From Sorghum bicolor (taxonomy: Eukaryota > Streptophyta > Magnoliopsida > Poales > Poaceae): DNA of 64,000 nt. The stretch is taken from the NCBI RefSeq assembly GCF_000003195.3, contig NC_012871.2:57279802-57343801 (forward strand), read 5' to 3'. The notes beneath the pieces were generated by a model that had not been told where the DNA came from, searched no databases, and was given only the letters and a program-made list of their open reading frames with translations. Each line of letters opens with the position of its first letter. Position 1 is the first letter of the stretch. A program made the translations under genes and the position numbers. Shown here one piece after another: positions 1 to 10,236 of this stretch.

Positions 1-202
1 CCATTGATGTTGATGAAGCGAATGATCTGTCTATTATAGTTGGGATCGGACGCGAACTAATTATATTAAGTACATTTTAGTTTTAGTTTTTTTTAGTACT
101 AGTTGTGATTGTCTTTGTTGTAGCCAGGCTTGCTTGAATTAATCAACTATGCGTGTTAGACATGTTGTGTAATAAGATGAGAAACTATATATGCATGGTT
201 TT

Positions 203-230
203 CATAATATATATATATATATATATTATA
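203..230. repeat. AT dinucleotide microsatellite
   Basis: A run of alternating A and T just upstream of the first transposase exon. The sequence TTTAATGCAG that follows looks like an intron end: the AG at 239-240 is followed by an exon that starts with ATGGTAACGC. Confidence 0.8.
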
Positions 231-234
231 TTTA

Positions 235-3200
235 ATGCAGATGGTAACGCACAATTTGATGTATAATGCCGATCGGTGCTCCGAAGAGTTCATTAATGGT
301 GTGTACTATTTATTAAGTGTGGCCGAGGCAAACAAGAGGGATGGTTTCATGTGCTATCCATGTGTCGTGTGCAAGAATTTGACAGAATATTCTAACTCGA
401 GGACTCTTCATTCGCACTTATTAAAATCTGGTTTCGTACCAAACTATATTTGTTGGACCAAGCCTGGAGAAAGTAGAATTATAATGGATGAAGATGATGA
501 TAAAGAAGAAGAATTGGACCACGCCGACATTATTGCTCAGTACGGTGGCTTCGATGATGCTGCAATAGGGGGAGATGATGAAGAAGATGTAGCGGCAGAA
601 GATGATCGGGGCGATGATGCTTTTGGTAATGCCATGCATGATGCACAAAGAGAATGTGAAAGTGAGAAAGAGAAGGCCAAGTTTGAGCGCTTGCTAGAGG
701 ACCACAGAAAATCGCTATATCCCACCGCTGAAGAGGGGCAAAAATAGTTGGGTACCACACTGGAATTGCTGCAATGGAAGGCAAAGAATGGTACATCCGA
801 CAAGGCATTTAAGCAGTTATTGAAGATCACAAAAAAGATGCTTCCGAAAGGTAACGAATTGCCCACCACTATGTATGAAGCAAAACGGGCTATCTACCCT
901 TTGGGATTAGAAATCCAGAAGATACACGCATGTCCTAATGACTGCATCCTCTACCGTGGGGAGGAATACGAGAATTTGGATGCATGTCCGGTATGTAAGG
1001 CATCACGGTATAAGATCAGGCGAGATGATCCTGGCGATGTTGAGGGTGAAGAACGTCATAGGAAGAAAATTCCTGCCAAGGTTATGTGGTATGCTCCTAT
1101 AATACCACGCTTAAAACGTCTATTTAGAAACAAGGACAATGCAAAGTTGTTGCGGTGGCATAAAAAAAACTGTAAGATAGATAATATGCTGAGACACCCT
1201 ACCGATGGATCCTAGTAGAGAGCGATAGATAGAGAATTCCTAGATTTTGCAGATGATGCTAGAAACTTGTGGTTCGCCTTAAGTACAGATGGTATGAATC
1301 CTTTCAAGGAGCAGAGCAGTAGTCACAGCACTTGGCCAGTTACTCTATGTATCTATAACCTTCTTCCATAGCTATGCATGAAGCGAAAGTTTATTATGAT
1401 GCCGGTACTCATCCAAGGACCGAAGCAACCTGGCAACGACATCGATGTTTACCTAAGGCCATTAGTTGAGGAACTTCAACTTTTATGGAGCAAACCAGAG
1501 TTTCGCGTGTGGGACAAGTACAAATAGGAGTACTTTGACCTGCGAGCATTGCTGTTTGTTACAATCAATGATTGGCGAGCTCTAATAATCTTTTAGGCCA
1601 GTCAAACAAGGGATGTAATGTATGCACACACTATTATGAATACATTGACAATGTATATTTGAAAAAATGTTGAAAGGTTGTGTACCTTGGCCACCGTTGG
1701 TTTCTTTCTGTGAACCACCCAGTACGAAAGAAAGACAAGCATTTCAAAGACAAGGCGACCATCGGACCAAGCCTCTCAACCGAACCGGGGATGATGTACT
1801 CGAAATGGTCAATGATATAAAAGTGGTATTTGGAAAGGGACGGGGTAGTGAACCTATTCCCAAGGACGCTAAGGGACACACACCCATGTGGAAGAAGAAA
1901 TCCATATTTTGGAAGGTACCTAACTAGAATATCCTAGAGGTCCGCAACGTGATCGACATGATACATCTGATAAAGAATCTTTGTGTGAACTTGCTTAGAT
2001 TCATGAGTGTCTACGGGAAGTCTAAGGATTCACTTGAAGCACGACAAGACTTGCAGCGCATGAAAGAACAAGACAACCTGCATCCAGAAAAGACAGACGA
2101 TGGATGTCATTACTTAAGCCTTACTAGCTACACTCTAAGCAAAGAAGAGAAGGAAAGCAAGTTTGAATGTCTTAGCAGCATCAAGGTCCCATCTGGATTC
2201 TCCTCCAATATCAAAGAAATAATTAATGTACCAGAGAAGAAATTCCTGAACTTAAAGTCCCATGATTGTCATATGCTTATGACGCAATTGCTTTTGGTGG
2301 TTTTAAGAGAAATTTTACCTCCACACGTACGTCTAGCCACTGTGAAGCTATGTGCATTCCTCAATGCAATTTTTCAAAAGGCAATCAATCCAGAGCAACT
2401 AGCTACTCTACAGAATGATGTCGTTCAATGTCTCGTCAGCTTTGAGTTGGTTTTCCCTCTGTCCTTCTTCGATATCATGACACACCTCCTAGTTCACCTG
2501 ATCAAGGAGATTCGTATTCTCAGTTCTGTGTTTCTACACAACATGTTCCTGTTCGAGAGATTCATGGGTGTCCTGAAGAATATGTCCACATCCGTTTTCA
2601 GCCAGAAGGAAGCATCGCCAAGGGCTACGGTACAGAGGAGGTCATAGAGTTCTGTGTTGACTTTATTCTAGACCTTGACCTAATTGGCGTTCCTGAATCT
2701 CAACACTAGGGCAGACTTAGTGGAAAGGGAACACTTAGAAAGAAAACATATATTGGTACGAGAGATGATTACTTCAATAAAGTACACTACACAGTTCTCT
2801 AGAACTCCTCATTGGTGGAACCATATGTCGATGTACACAAGGATTTCCTACGATCCCAGTGGCCCGGGAAGGATGAAGCTTGGATAATGCGTCTGCACAT
2901 GTAAACTTTCAGCGATTGGTTGCGCAAAAAATGTCAGGGTGATGAAAATATTGATGAGCAGCTTTATTTATTGGACAGACAACCATCGTGGCATGTCCTC
3001 ACGTACAAAGGGTATGAGATAAATGGTAACACATTTTACATAGTAGGCTAAGATAAAAGGAGCACCAACCAAAATAGTGGTGTATGCGTGGATGCCACTG
3101 ATCCAAATGGGAACAGACAAACATATTATAGACGCATAGAGGACATATAGGAACTAGACTATGCAACTAATTTTAAAGTTCCTTTGTTCCGATGCCAATG

Positions 3201-3609
3201 GGTAAAGACGACCGGAGGTGGGGTAACAGTTGACAAGGAGTATGGGATGACAACCGTGGACCTTAACAATAGTGGGTCCAAATACAAACCATTTGTCCTT
3301 GCTGCGGACATGAGTGAGGTGTTCTATGTGAAAGATATGTCTACGAAACCAAAGAGAGGGAAAAATGATGACCACTCGATCGTCAATGAGTCAAAGCACC
3401 ACACTGTCCTTTCTGGGAAAAGAAACATTGTCGGAATTAAAGACAAGTCAGACATGTCACGCGATTACGTAAGGGATGACCGAATTCCACCCTTCATAGT
3501 CAACAAAGACCCAAACATTTTGTTAAACAATGAGGATACTCCATGGTTACGGTATGATCATAACCAAGGGTCTTACGTCAAGAAGAAGTTCACTGTTGTG
3601 CCCGCTTAA
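235..3609 (+). pseudogene. TNP2/TNPD-like CACTA transposase, broken
   Basis: The conceptual protein follows the family order. An N-terminal transposase-associated domain (235-470, with the CYPCVVC and HLLKSGF motifs) is followed by an acidic linker (490-610). The transposase_21-type region begins at about 750-1215 (motifs CPNDC, CPVCKASRYK). A DUF4218-like block lies at 2250-2600 (SHDCHMLMTQLL, FLHNMFLFERFMGVLK) and a DUF4216-like block at 3180-3340 (FRCQWVKTTGGGVTVD, FVLAADMSEVFYV). These domains are established CACTA components. In-frame stops occur at 745-747, twice near 1213-1218, and near 1369, 1526, 1925, 3048 and 3149. Part of the catalytic region after about 1590 is missing or scrambled, so no functional transposase is expected. 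Most stops look like single C-to-T or G-to-A changes from CAG, CAA or TGG codons. Confidence 0.85.
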
Positions 3610-4282
3610 TATAAAGTCATATTTAATAGTATGTGTTGTAAAAAAATATTATGTATTAACTCAAATTTTTATTTATGTTTTCAGTTGTCGAGGGTGGTGT
3701 ATTTTCGCTGATTCTTGTTAAGAGTGATGCATTTAGTTTATTAAATTTTCATGTCAAGTATTCAATTTACTATACAATTAATAAGATTTAGTATATAAAT
3801 ACATTCACCTTAAATATATATATACAAACAAATGAAGAAAATATAAATTTTATATGACCTAGCAAACATATATATGTATATAAACAAAAAGCTAAATACT
3901 ATTTTTTTATTTTTATGTGATAAATAGATTTTTTTTATTTGATGAAAATTGTACCCTACTCGCATTTTGAGTAATAAATGACAAAAATAAAAAGTTTAAC
4001 GTCAACATGATGTGAAAATAGATTTTCTCTTGATTGGAGACAGTTTTTTTAAATTTATTGGAATAATATATTTTTGCATTAACAAAATACTAAACATTAG
4101 TTACAAACTTATTGAAAATTTAAAAAAGGCACTAAGATATTTTAGGTTAAATTAAAGAAAAATAAAATACATGTCACTTTTTAAAAAAGATTATGCAAAA
4201 TATTAGAATTAATAAAGTTTAGTGTATATATAAAAAGGAAAACAAATTAAAAAGCTAAACCTAAAAAACAGGCGGGAAGCTC
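3610..4282. other. AT-rich spacer inside the CACTA element
   Basis: Low-complexity AT-rich DNA between the two transposon genes. It contains no open frame with recognisable similarity. It probably holds the 3' untranslated part of the TNP2-like gene. Confidence 0.5.
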
Positions 4283-4490
4283 TGTTTTTGGGCCCTTTAG
4301 CACCGGTCCGTGGCTGGAATCGGTGCTAAAGGGGTCCGAAAATTTTAGGAGCCCACCCTGAGGACCCTTTAGCCCCGGCTGGTGGCACGCGCCGGTGTTA
4401 AAGGGTCACCCTTTAACACCAGCCGGTGGCACGTGCTGGTGTTAAAGGGTCTTTAGCACCTGTTCCAGCTACGAACCGGTGCTAAAGGGT
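4283..4490. repeat. Four CACTA-type subterminal palindromes, at an internal position
   Basis: Four consecutive ~40-bp inverted units, each of the form CCCTTTAGCACCGGT ... ACCGGTGCTAAAGGG, with variants TTTAACACCAG and TTTAGCCCCGG. The same motif family recurs at the right end of the element (9494-9703). In plant CACTA elements such motifs are binding sites for the TNPA-like protein and normally sit at the element ends. Here they lie directly upstream of a TATA box and the second gene. Confidence 0.8.
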
Positions 4491-4497
4491 CCGCCCC

Positions 4498-4505
4498 TAT
4501 ATAAG
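4498..4505 (+). promoter_or_regulatory. TATA box of the second CACTA gene
   Basis: TATATAAG follows the palindrome block directly and precedes a GC-rich leader (4510-4610) that resembles a 5' untranslated exon with CCGCCGGG repeats. This is the expected arrangement for a core promoter. Confidence 0.6.
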
Positions 4506-4510
4506 CGCAC

Positions 4511-5216
4511 AGACAGCTCTAGATCCGAACTGTCCTCCCGTCTTCGTCAAGCCCTAGTCGACGTCGTTGCTGCCCTCGCCGCCGGGCGTCTCCAGGTCCG
4601 GTCGTTGCTCTAGCTACTTTGTTCTTGCTATTGTTGACGTAGCGTTGATGGTGGTGGATTGTTTACCATGAGTGTCATGTGGCGATGTATTCTCTTAGGC
4701 ATTGTGTAAACAAAGTTATAAATATGTGTAGATTTTTAGATCTGTAACAGTGATTTGTTTATATGGTACAAATGTGTAGATATGTAGATCAGTGACGTAT
4801 TGGTATATAAAGATGTGTCATGTGTCATGTGTCATGTGTTGGTGCTCTATTCGTATCGATTGGTGCTCTATTCATATGTATCGATAAGTTTGATTTGATT
4901 TATAGATAATACGTGTAATATTTTGTATGTGTAAATAAATTTGTTAAAAATTAGATTTAAATATTTATCCAATGATACTAATTACGTGTCATAAATATTA
5001 ATATTTTTAATATATTTAGTCAAAGTTGTTTCTTGGGAAGCGAAAACGACAAGCATTTAGGATTTACTCCCCAAACTATTTTAGTTGATCCAGTTTACGC
5101 CTTAGCAGAATTTGTAATTTTTTTCTTTGTGTTGAGTTTTAGTTCAAATTTTGTGAGATGATAGATGAAGTTTACAATCAAAATTTAAACATAGTTTGAC
5201 TTAGCACGAAGCTAAA
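4511..5216 (+). other. Leader and probable first intron of the TNPA-like gene
   Basis: A short GC-rich leader is followed by AT-rich sequence with a TCATGTG triplication near 4816-4840. No coding frame is visible. It fits a 5' untranslated exon and a long first intron. Confidence 0.45.
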
Positions 5217-7170
5217 ATGTCAGGCAGTTTTGTCTATGGATTAACAGAGCTTGAGCCGCTTGTTGCTGTGGCTGCTGTGGCTGCTGTGGCTGTGCACTCC
5301 AGTACGTCTCTAATATATATTTTATTTTCTAGTGTTTTGTATATATTATTGTTCTTTTACCTTATAGTGTTAATTTATATAGTCTTATATAGAAATATAT
5401 ATTTATGGTTGCAGACATAGAAATGGCCGACCGTCCTCACGATGATTCTAATTATATAGAAGATGCCTTGAGGAATATGATCGACGATGGTAGTCAGTAC
5501 TTTGCTGATTACAACGAGCTCGTGCAGGACAAGCAACAAGAGGGCAATGCGCTTGAGCAACAAGAAGGCAATGCGCCTGAGCAACAACTCGTTGTACAAC
5601 AAGAAGGGAATACCGACGAGGTATATAAACATATATAATGCATCTCTTACATTAGGTTTTAGACTTACTTGATTATTAATTTAGTATTTTTATTTTTATA
5701 TATACGTAGCCCTCTGGATCGACCTCTACAGGGAGAAGCGTACCTCCATGAGGGCCAAAGAAGTCGTTGGAGGACCGCTACGTAATCTCCAAGTTCGAGA
5801 CGGCTACAGGCAGACCACTTGGTGTACATGCAACTAAATATGTCGGTCACTGTGGTTATCTTGTAAGAGACCAAATACCGATCAGTGCTCGTGAATGGAG
5901 AGAGAAGGGAGGTGCTCCTGAAATCAGTTTTATCTCTGATCGTGACAAGGAGTTACTTTGCAAAGCCGTTACGGCGGTTTTCTCCTTTGACACCAACGAT
6001 GAAGAGTTGAAGGCGCGAACTTATGACTAGACTATGAAGAAGATGGTGGTACTGTTCCAGAATTGGAAGAAGACTTTGTACAACAAATTTGTAAAGAAAA
6101 ACGAGACCCCAAATTTCAACCTCAAGAAATATGTCAAGCTGAGGGCCTTTTTGAGATGACTTCGCACAGTACAAAAACATCATAAGAGGGCGAGGAACGA
6201 GCCATTAGAAACCAAGAGAATGCAAGTAAAAAGACATACCACCATCATATGGGATCAGGTGGTTATAAGAGTGTCGTTCCCAAGTGGGACCAAATGGAAC
6301 ATGAGATGCTTACTAGGGGGGTCACACCTGAGACAATAGCATAGAATTAGAGTGAGCGCTCGAAGCATTGGTTCTACGGTCATGGGAGAAGCGGGACCCA
6401 GACACCGAGGTGCTAGTTTGGGGCCAAGAGATCTCTAGAGCAGCAGAGAGACTAGTCCGTGCACAAGAGGCAGTTCAGTTTGGTGAGTTCGGGCCCAACA
6501 GGGAGAAGTATGAACTCACGTACGCGCTTGAAAATCCTGAGCATGGTGGGCGTACGAGAGGCTATGGGACAGTTTCGTGGCTGCATTCATTCAAAGCTGA
6601 TTAAGAAACCTACAGAAGCAGCCAGAGAAAGAAGGATGAGGAGGCAGAGCAGATCCGCTGGCTGGAAGCTATTGTTATGCAATCACAAGAGCGCAAGAAA
6701 TCTCGTGAAGAATGGATGCAGGTGGAGATTAAAAGGCAAGTACAAGAAGCACTTAGTCAATTGGTGAAAGGGCAAGGTACATCACAACCTGAGGTCAACA
6801 TTAGCCCCCCAGGCCAGTTGAAAAGCAGTTGCGCATCCACGGAAGTACCAACCATTCAGAATGACACGAAGCTATACTTCTCCGTGGATGATATCACAGA
6901 GGCTTTTGCTACCTATGAGCTGCACGTAACAGACGGGAATGCCATAAAAAGGTGGTTATCAGTGTTGTAAACCCTATTGACCGAACATGAACGCCAAGAA
7001 TCCATAGTCAACCAGTACCAGCTGGATATGCTAGCGTCTCGGTGGATAGGGTTGAGAGAGGTTGTGGCAGCGTGCCTCTAGAAATATAAGGGGGAGACAG
7101 GGAGACCTTAGGTGAAGCTGAGAAGACATTTATTTATTGGTGCAAGCGCTTCATAATTATTCCAGGAGTG
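5217..7170 (+). pseudogene. TNPA-like / transposase_24-type CACTA protein, broken
   Basis: A plausible exon starts at 5217 with an Ala-Val repeat (GCTGTG repeats, 5262-5292) and may be spliced at GTACGT (5302) to an acceptor at 5414. That exon encodes a Gln-rich stretch (5530-5610) and has a donor at 5621 and an acceptor at 5709. The core (5767-6600) shows the family motifs GRPLGVHATKYVG, WKKTLYNKFVKK and NREKYELTYALENPEHGG. A coiled, Arg/Gln-rich segment follows and then SPPGQLKSSCAST (about 6810). Stops at 6028-6030, near 6156 and after TRGVTPETIA (about 6340), plus frame changes, break it. TNPA-like proteins bind the subterminal repeats during transposition. Confidence 0.8.
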
Positions 7171-7975
7171 TCACTGTTGCCTCTTCTTCACCATAGGTGC
7201 GTGCGTGATTTTACTCTTATATTATATATGTATTGCATTTAAAAAAAGTTTGCTCACAGAACTCGTTGTTTTCTCGGCAGGGACTCCTCCAACCTAAGTC
7301 CAGTTCTTCATTCCCTAGCGCATCATAGTGTTGCGGGCGGTGACGATGCTGGATTCGATGACACGGCTGCAAGCCCATCTCCTCCAATTCCTACGACAGC
7401 CGCACCGACCCCGCCACCGCCTCCACCGCGGTCTCCACCTCCTCCACCTAGGTCTCAAACGCCTGCACCACATTCTCCAACGCCAAAAAGATCGGCCCCA
7501 CCGCCTGCACCACCCTCTCCAAAGAGTACACGGTCGGTCCCATCGCCTCCAAAGCGAGGCAGTCAGAAGTGGTCCACCCCAGAATGACCGAAGTCGTCGA
7601 TCCCACCTCCAAAGAAGGTTGCCTCAGCAAAAAAAAGCTAAGATACCAGAATAATTAAATTATAAAAAAAGTGAAGAGGAGGTACATGCTTCTTCCAGAG
7701 CACATGTGAAACAATGGTTTGCTAAACTGGACCAGGAAGCGAAAGAGTGGCGGAACCCAGAAAAGTTGTACTTGTATGTAAAGCTAGAGGAACAGAGGAA
7801 GAAGGTGGCGGACCACCAAAAAAAGCAGCGGAAAGCTCAGAAGAAGCCAGCACATTGGACTATGAGCGCTCTCTGGTCAAGTCTGCACAACGGCCGAGGA
7901 AGAGAGTAGGAAAAGGGGTCCCACAGCTCGGGAAAGTATCAAAACCGGTGCCCCCGTTGATTGTGACAAATTAAT
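7171..7975 (+). pseudogene. Proline-rich and basic linker of the CACTA second gene
   Basis: An intron-like AT-rich gap (about 7200-7280) is followed by a Pro-rich segment (7380-7560, repeated CCACC and TCCAC codons) and a basic segment (7700-7960) with YERSLVKSAQ and GVPQLGKVSKPVPPLIV. This linker is typical of the fused TNPA-like/Ulp1 proteins of grass CACTA elements. A TGA near 7585 and frame changes interrupt it. Confidence 0.65.
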
Positions 7976-9250
7976 ACGGCTCAAATGAGGACGTAATGCC
8001 AAAGCAATATTTAAACTTGTCTGAGCTAGATTCGCTTGAGCATTACTTCGGACAAAGCGGTCTAAATATCGAAGACATTGCCGCTATTGTTGGATGTTAC
8101 ACGTTTGAAAAGGCCTAGACAGTTGACCAATGGAGGGCAAGATATAAACCGAGCAGGAGTCTAATGAACCCTTAGCACTTGCATGTGCTCGGCACACAAA
8201 TGTATGCAATAAATAAGTGGTGCATAGAGGCGTCTGATAGGGAGATAATCCGATTTCTGTTCGTATTCGACAACATCACTACTTCCGTGGAGATGACCTC
8301 ATATACGTCCAGTTCGACGAATTGCACCAATTATGTCACCTCGACGCTCTTAACAAATCTCTAGTCGGCTGTTTTTGTCTGTAAGTAAATCTGTCTGTTT
8401 TATTAAACTCTCTACCTTCTTTAATTACATGTATATAATCCTTACACACTTATAATTTGTATGTATATGTGCAGGCACCAAATGAGAGATTTCAGAAGCA
8501 AAAATGACAATAGTATTGGGTTCGTTGACTCCTATATTATTTTCAAGGCTCCGAAGGTAGTATGGACACCATCTTGGAGACAGAAGTCTGCACCAATCTT
8601 ATGAGGTTCTTCATGAACTAAAAGGAAAAAAACAAAAATACTCTTCCCCTACAACTTTGAGTGAGTTATATAGTTATTAAGTGCATGCACATTATATTTT
8701 ACTTATTATTATTCGATACATTATATTTTACTTACTATTATTCGATCTGGGTTTTATATAGTTATAGGCCTGACTATATATATGTGTAAACAACTTTCAC
8801 TGGATACTCATGGTCATTGAAATTGTTAAGAACCGGTCGATAATCTATGACTCAATGAGAAAACCGCAAGAAAATTATCAAGAAATGGTAAACATTGTTC
8901 AAAGGTAAGTAATGTTGATCTCACCTACAAGAATATCATGATATGACTCTGCAATTATAAATTGACGATCCACAATGGTTGTATGTAGGGTTTGGGAAAG
9001 ATTTATTGACCATAAACATCTCATTGATTGTAGACCGCCACTAGATATACTCCATCCACAAGTAAGTTGTACTAGTTAGCAAACTTTTGCTAACTTTTAG
9101 CTTTCTTATTATCGTGGTCGTGAATCTTTTTTATATATCCTATAGTGGTGTTTAGGACAAGAAGGGGACAACAACCTATGTGAATACTACGTCTACAAAT
9201 TCTTGATGGTATATGTCAATCAAACACCCAAGGAGATCCTCAGAGTAAGT
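7976..9250 (+). pseudogene. Ulp1 (C48) SUMO-protease-like domain of the CACTA element, broken
   Basis: Several exon-like pieces fit the protease family often carried by grass CACTA elements: LNLSELDSLEHYFGQSG (about 8010), an IIYDSM piece (about 8845) and the C-terminal piece WCLGQEGDNNLCEYYV (about 9150-9200). In this family the Gln and Cys of the Q-x(n)-C motif are catalytic, and both are still seen here, but the usual Gly after Cys is Glu. Intron-like AT-rich gaps separate the pieces and several stops occur. The protease cleaves SUMO or ubiquitin-like conjugates in functional relatives. This copy is unlikely to be active. Confidence 0.7.
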
Positions 9251-9370
9251 TACATGTCTCTTTATTATTGTCGATCTCTTTTCATTATCTCCTGAATTAT
9301 ATTGAATAACTTAGATAACTAATACTTTTTTCAATCGAACATCCAAATATTTATGCTTAATATGCGTGTA

Positions 9371-9396
9371 ATATATATATATATATATATATATAT
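9371..9396. repeat. AT dinucleotide microsatellite
   Basis: Thirteen AT units near the right end of the CACTA element, followed within 60 bp by an ATT trinucleotide run. Confidence 0.8.
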
Positions 9397-9493
9397 CAGC
9401 ATAAAATACGTATTGACAAACCTATTATTATTATTATTATATATAAACAATAAACAGAAACGAATAAATGAACCAAAAACAAAAAAAGGACTC

Positions 9494-9730
9494 CTTTAAC
9501 ACCGGTTGATTATACCAACCGGTGTTAAAGGGTGCTGTTGCGTGGCAGCTCTGGCAGCACTCTTTAACACCGGTTGGTATAACCAACCAGGGTTAAAGGG
9601 TGGGACTTTAGCCCTGGTGCCCTGGACCAGGACGAAAGGTGGACCTTTAGTCCCGGAAGGGCAGCACCGGCTTGAGAACCGGTGCAATTGGCCCGTTCCG
9701 ACCGGTGCAAATGCCTGAACTGTAGCAGTG
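9494..9730. repeat. Right subterminal repeats and terminus of the CACTA element
   Basis: Palindromic units CCTTTAACACCGGTTG ... CAACCGGTGTTAAAGGG alternate with degraded versions (CTTTAGCCCTGGT, CCTTTAGTCCCGG). The last bases are CTGTAGCAGTG, the inverted CACTA-type terminus, followed by TTA. Confidence 0.8.
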
Positions 9731-9737
9731 TTACCGA

Positions 9738-10236
9738 GGCAGGGATGATGATATTTTTATTACTACTATTGTCATTTGCTATGTTAAATAATTCTGAACA
9801 TACCCATATACAATAAATTTGGTTTTGCTATTTATCTCGAAATGAGGATTTTATTGCTACTATGCTACTGACCGAGGTGTCTGATGCATGGATGAGGATT
9901 TTTTTTATTACTACTATTAGATGAGGATTTTTTTTATTACTACTATGGTCATTTCTTAGATCGATAATTTCGGATGGGCCGTCCGTATAAATTTGCTTGT
10001 GCTACTTACTGATGCATCCGATCTTTAGATGAGGAATTCTCTTTTCTATTACTCCCGGTGCGGCCTGGGTGGCATACATCTGGCCGTGTTTCCACAAGTC
10101 ATCATGTTTTTTTTTGAGGGGCGGTGTATTATACTTATTAGCAATATTTTGTTTGATAAATAATTCCAGGTGGCCATGCGGAATTTTTTCTTACTAATAT
10201 TATCATTTACCCTATAATAATTACATCCAGACCTAC
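9738..10236. repeat. Degenerate ~110-bp minisatellite, left part
   Basis: Recurring core TTTTTATTACTAATATTATC, then ATTTGGGC, TATAAATAATTCCA and GACCTGTGAGCAGTAA. The left part holds about six degraded or shortened units and begins directly after the CACTA terminus. Confidence 0.6.

Larger units (their letters stand above)
1..9730 (+). mobile_element. CACTA (En/Spm) DNA transposon, decayed, left end outside window
   Basis: The stretch carries, in the order usual for plant CACTA elements, a TNP2-like transposase, a TNPA-like gene with a Ulp1-type protease region, subterminal palindromes and a terminus. The right end reads CTGTAGCAGTG, the inverse of a CACTGCTACAG terminus, one base away from the common CACTACTACAG. 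The left terminus is not in the window, so the 3-bp target duplication cannot be confirmed (TTA follows the right end). All reading frames are broken by stops and small deletions, so the copy is not autonomous. Confidence 0.88.
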
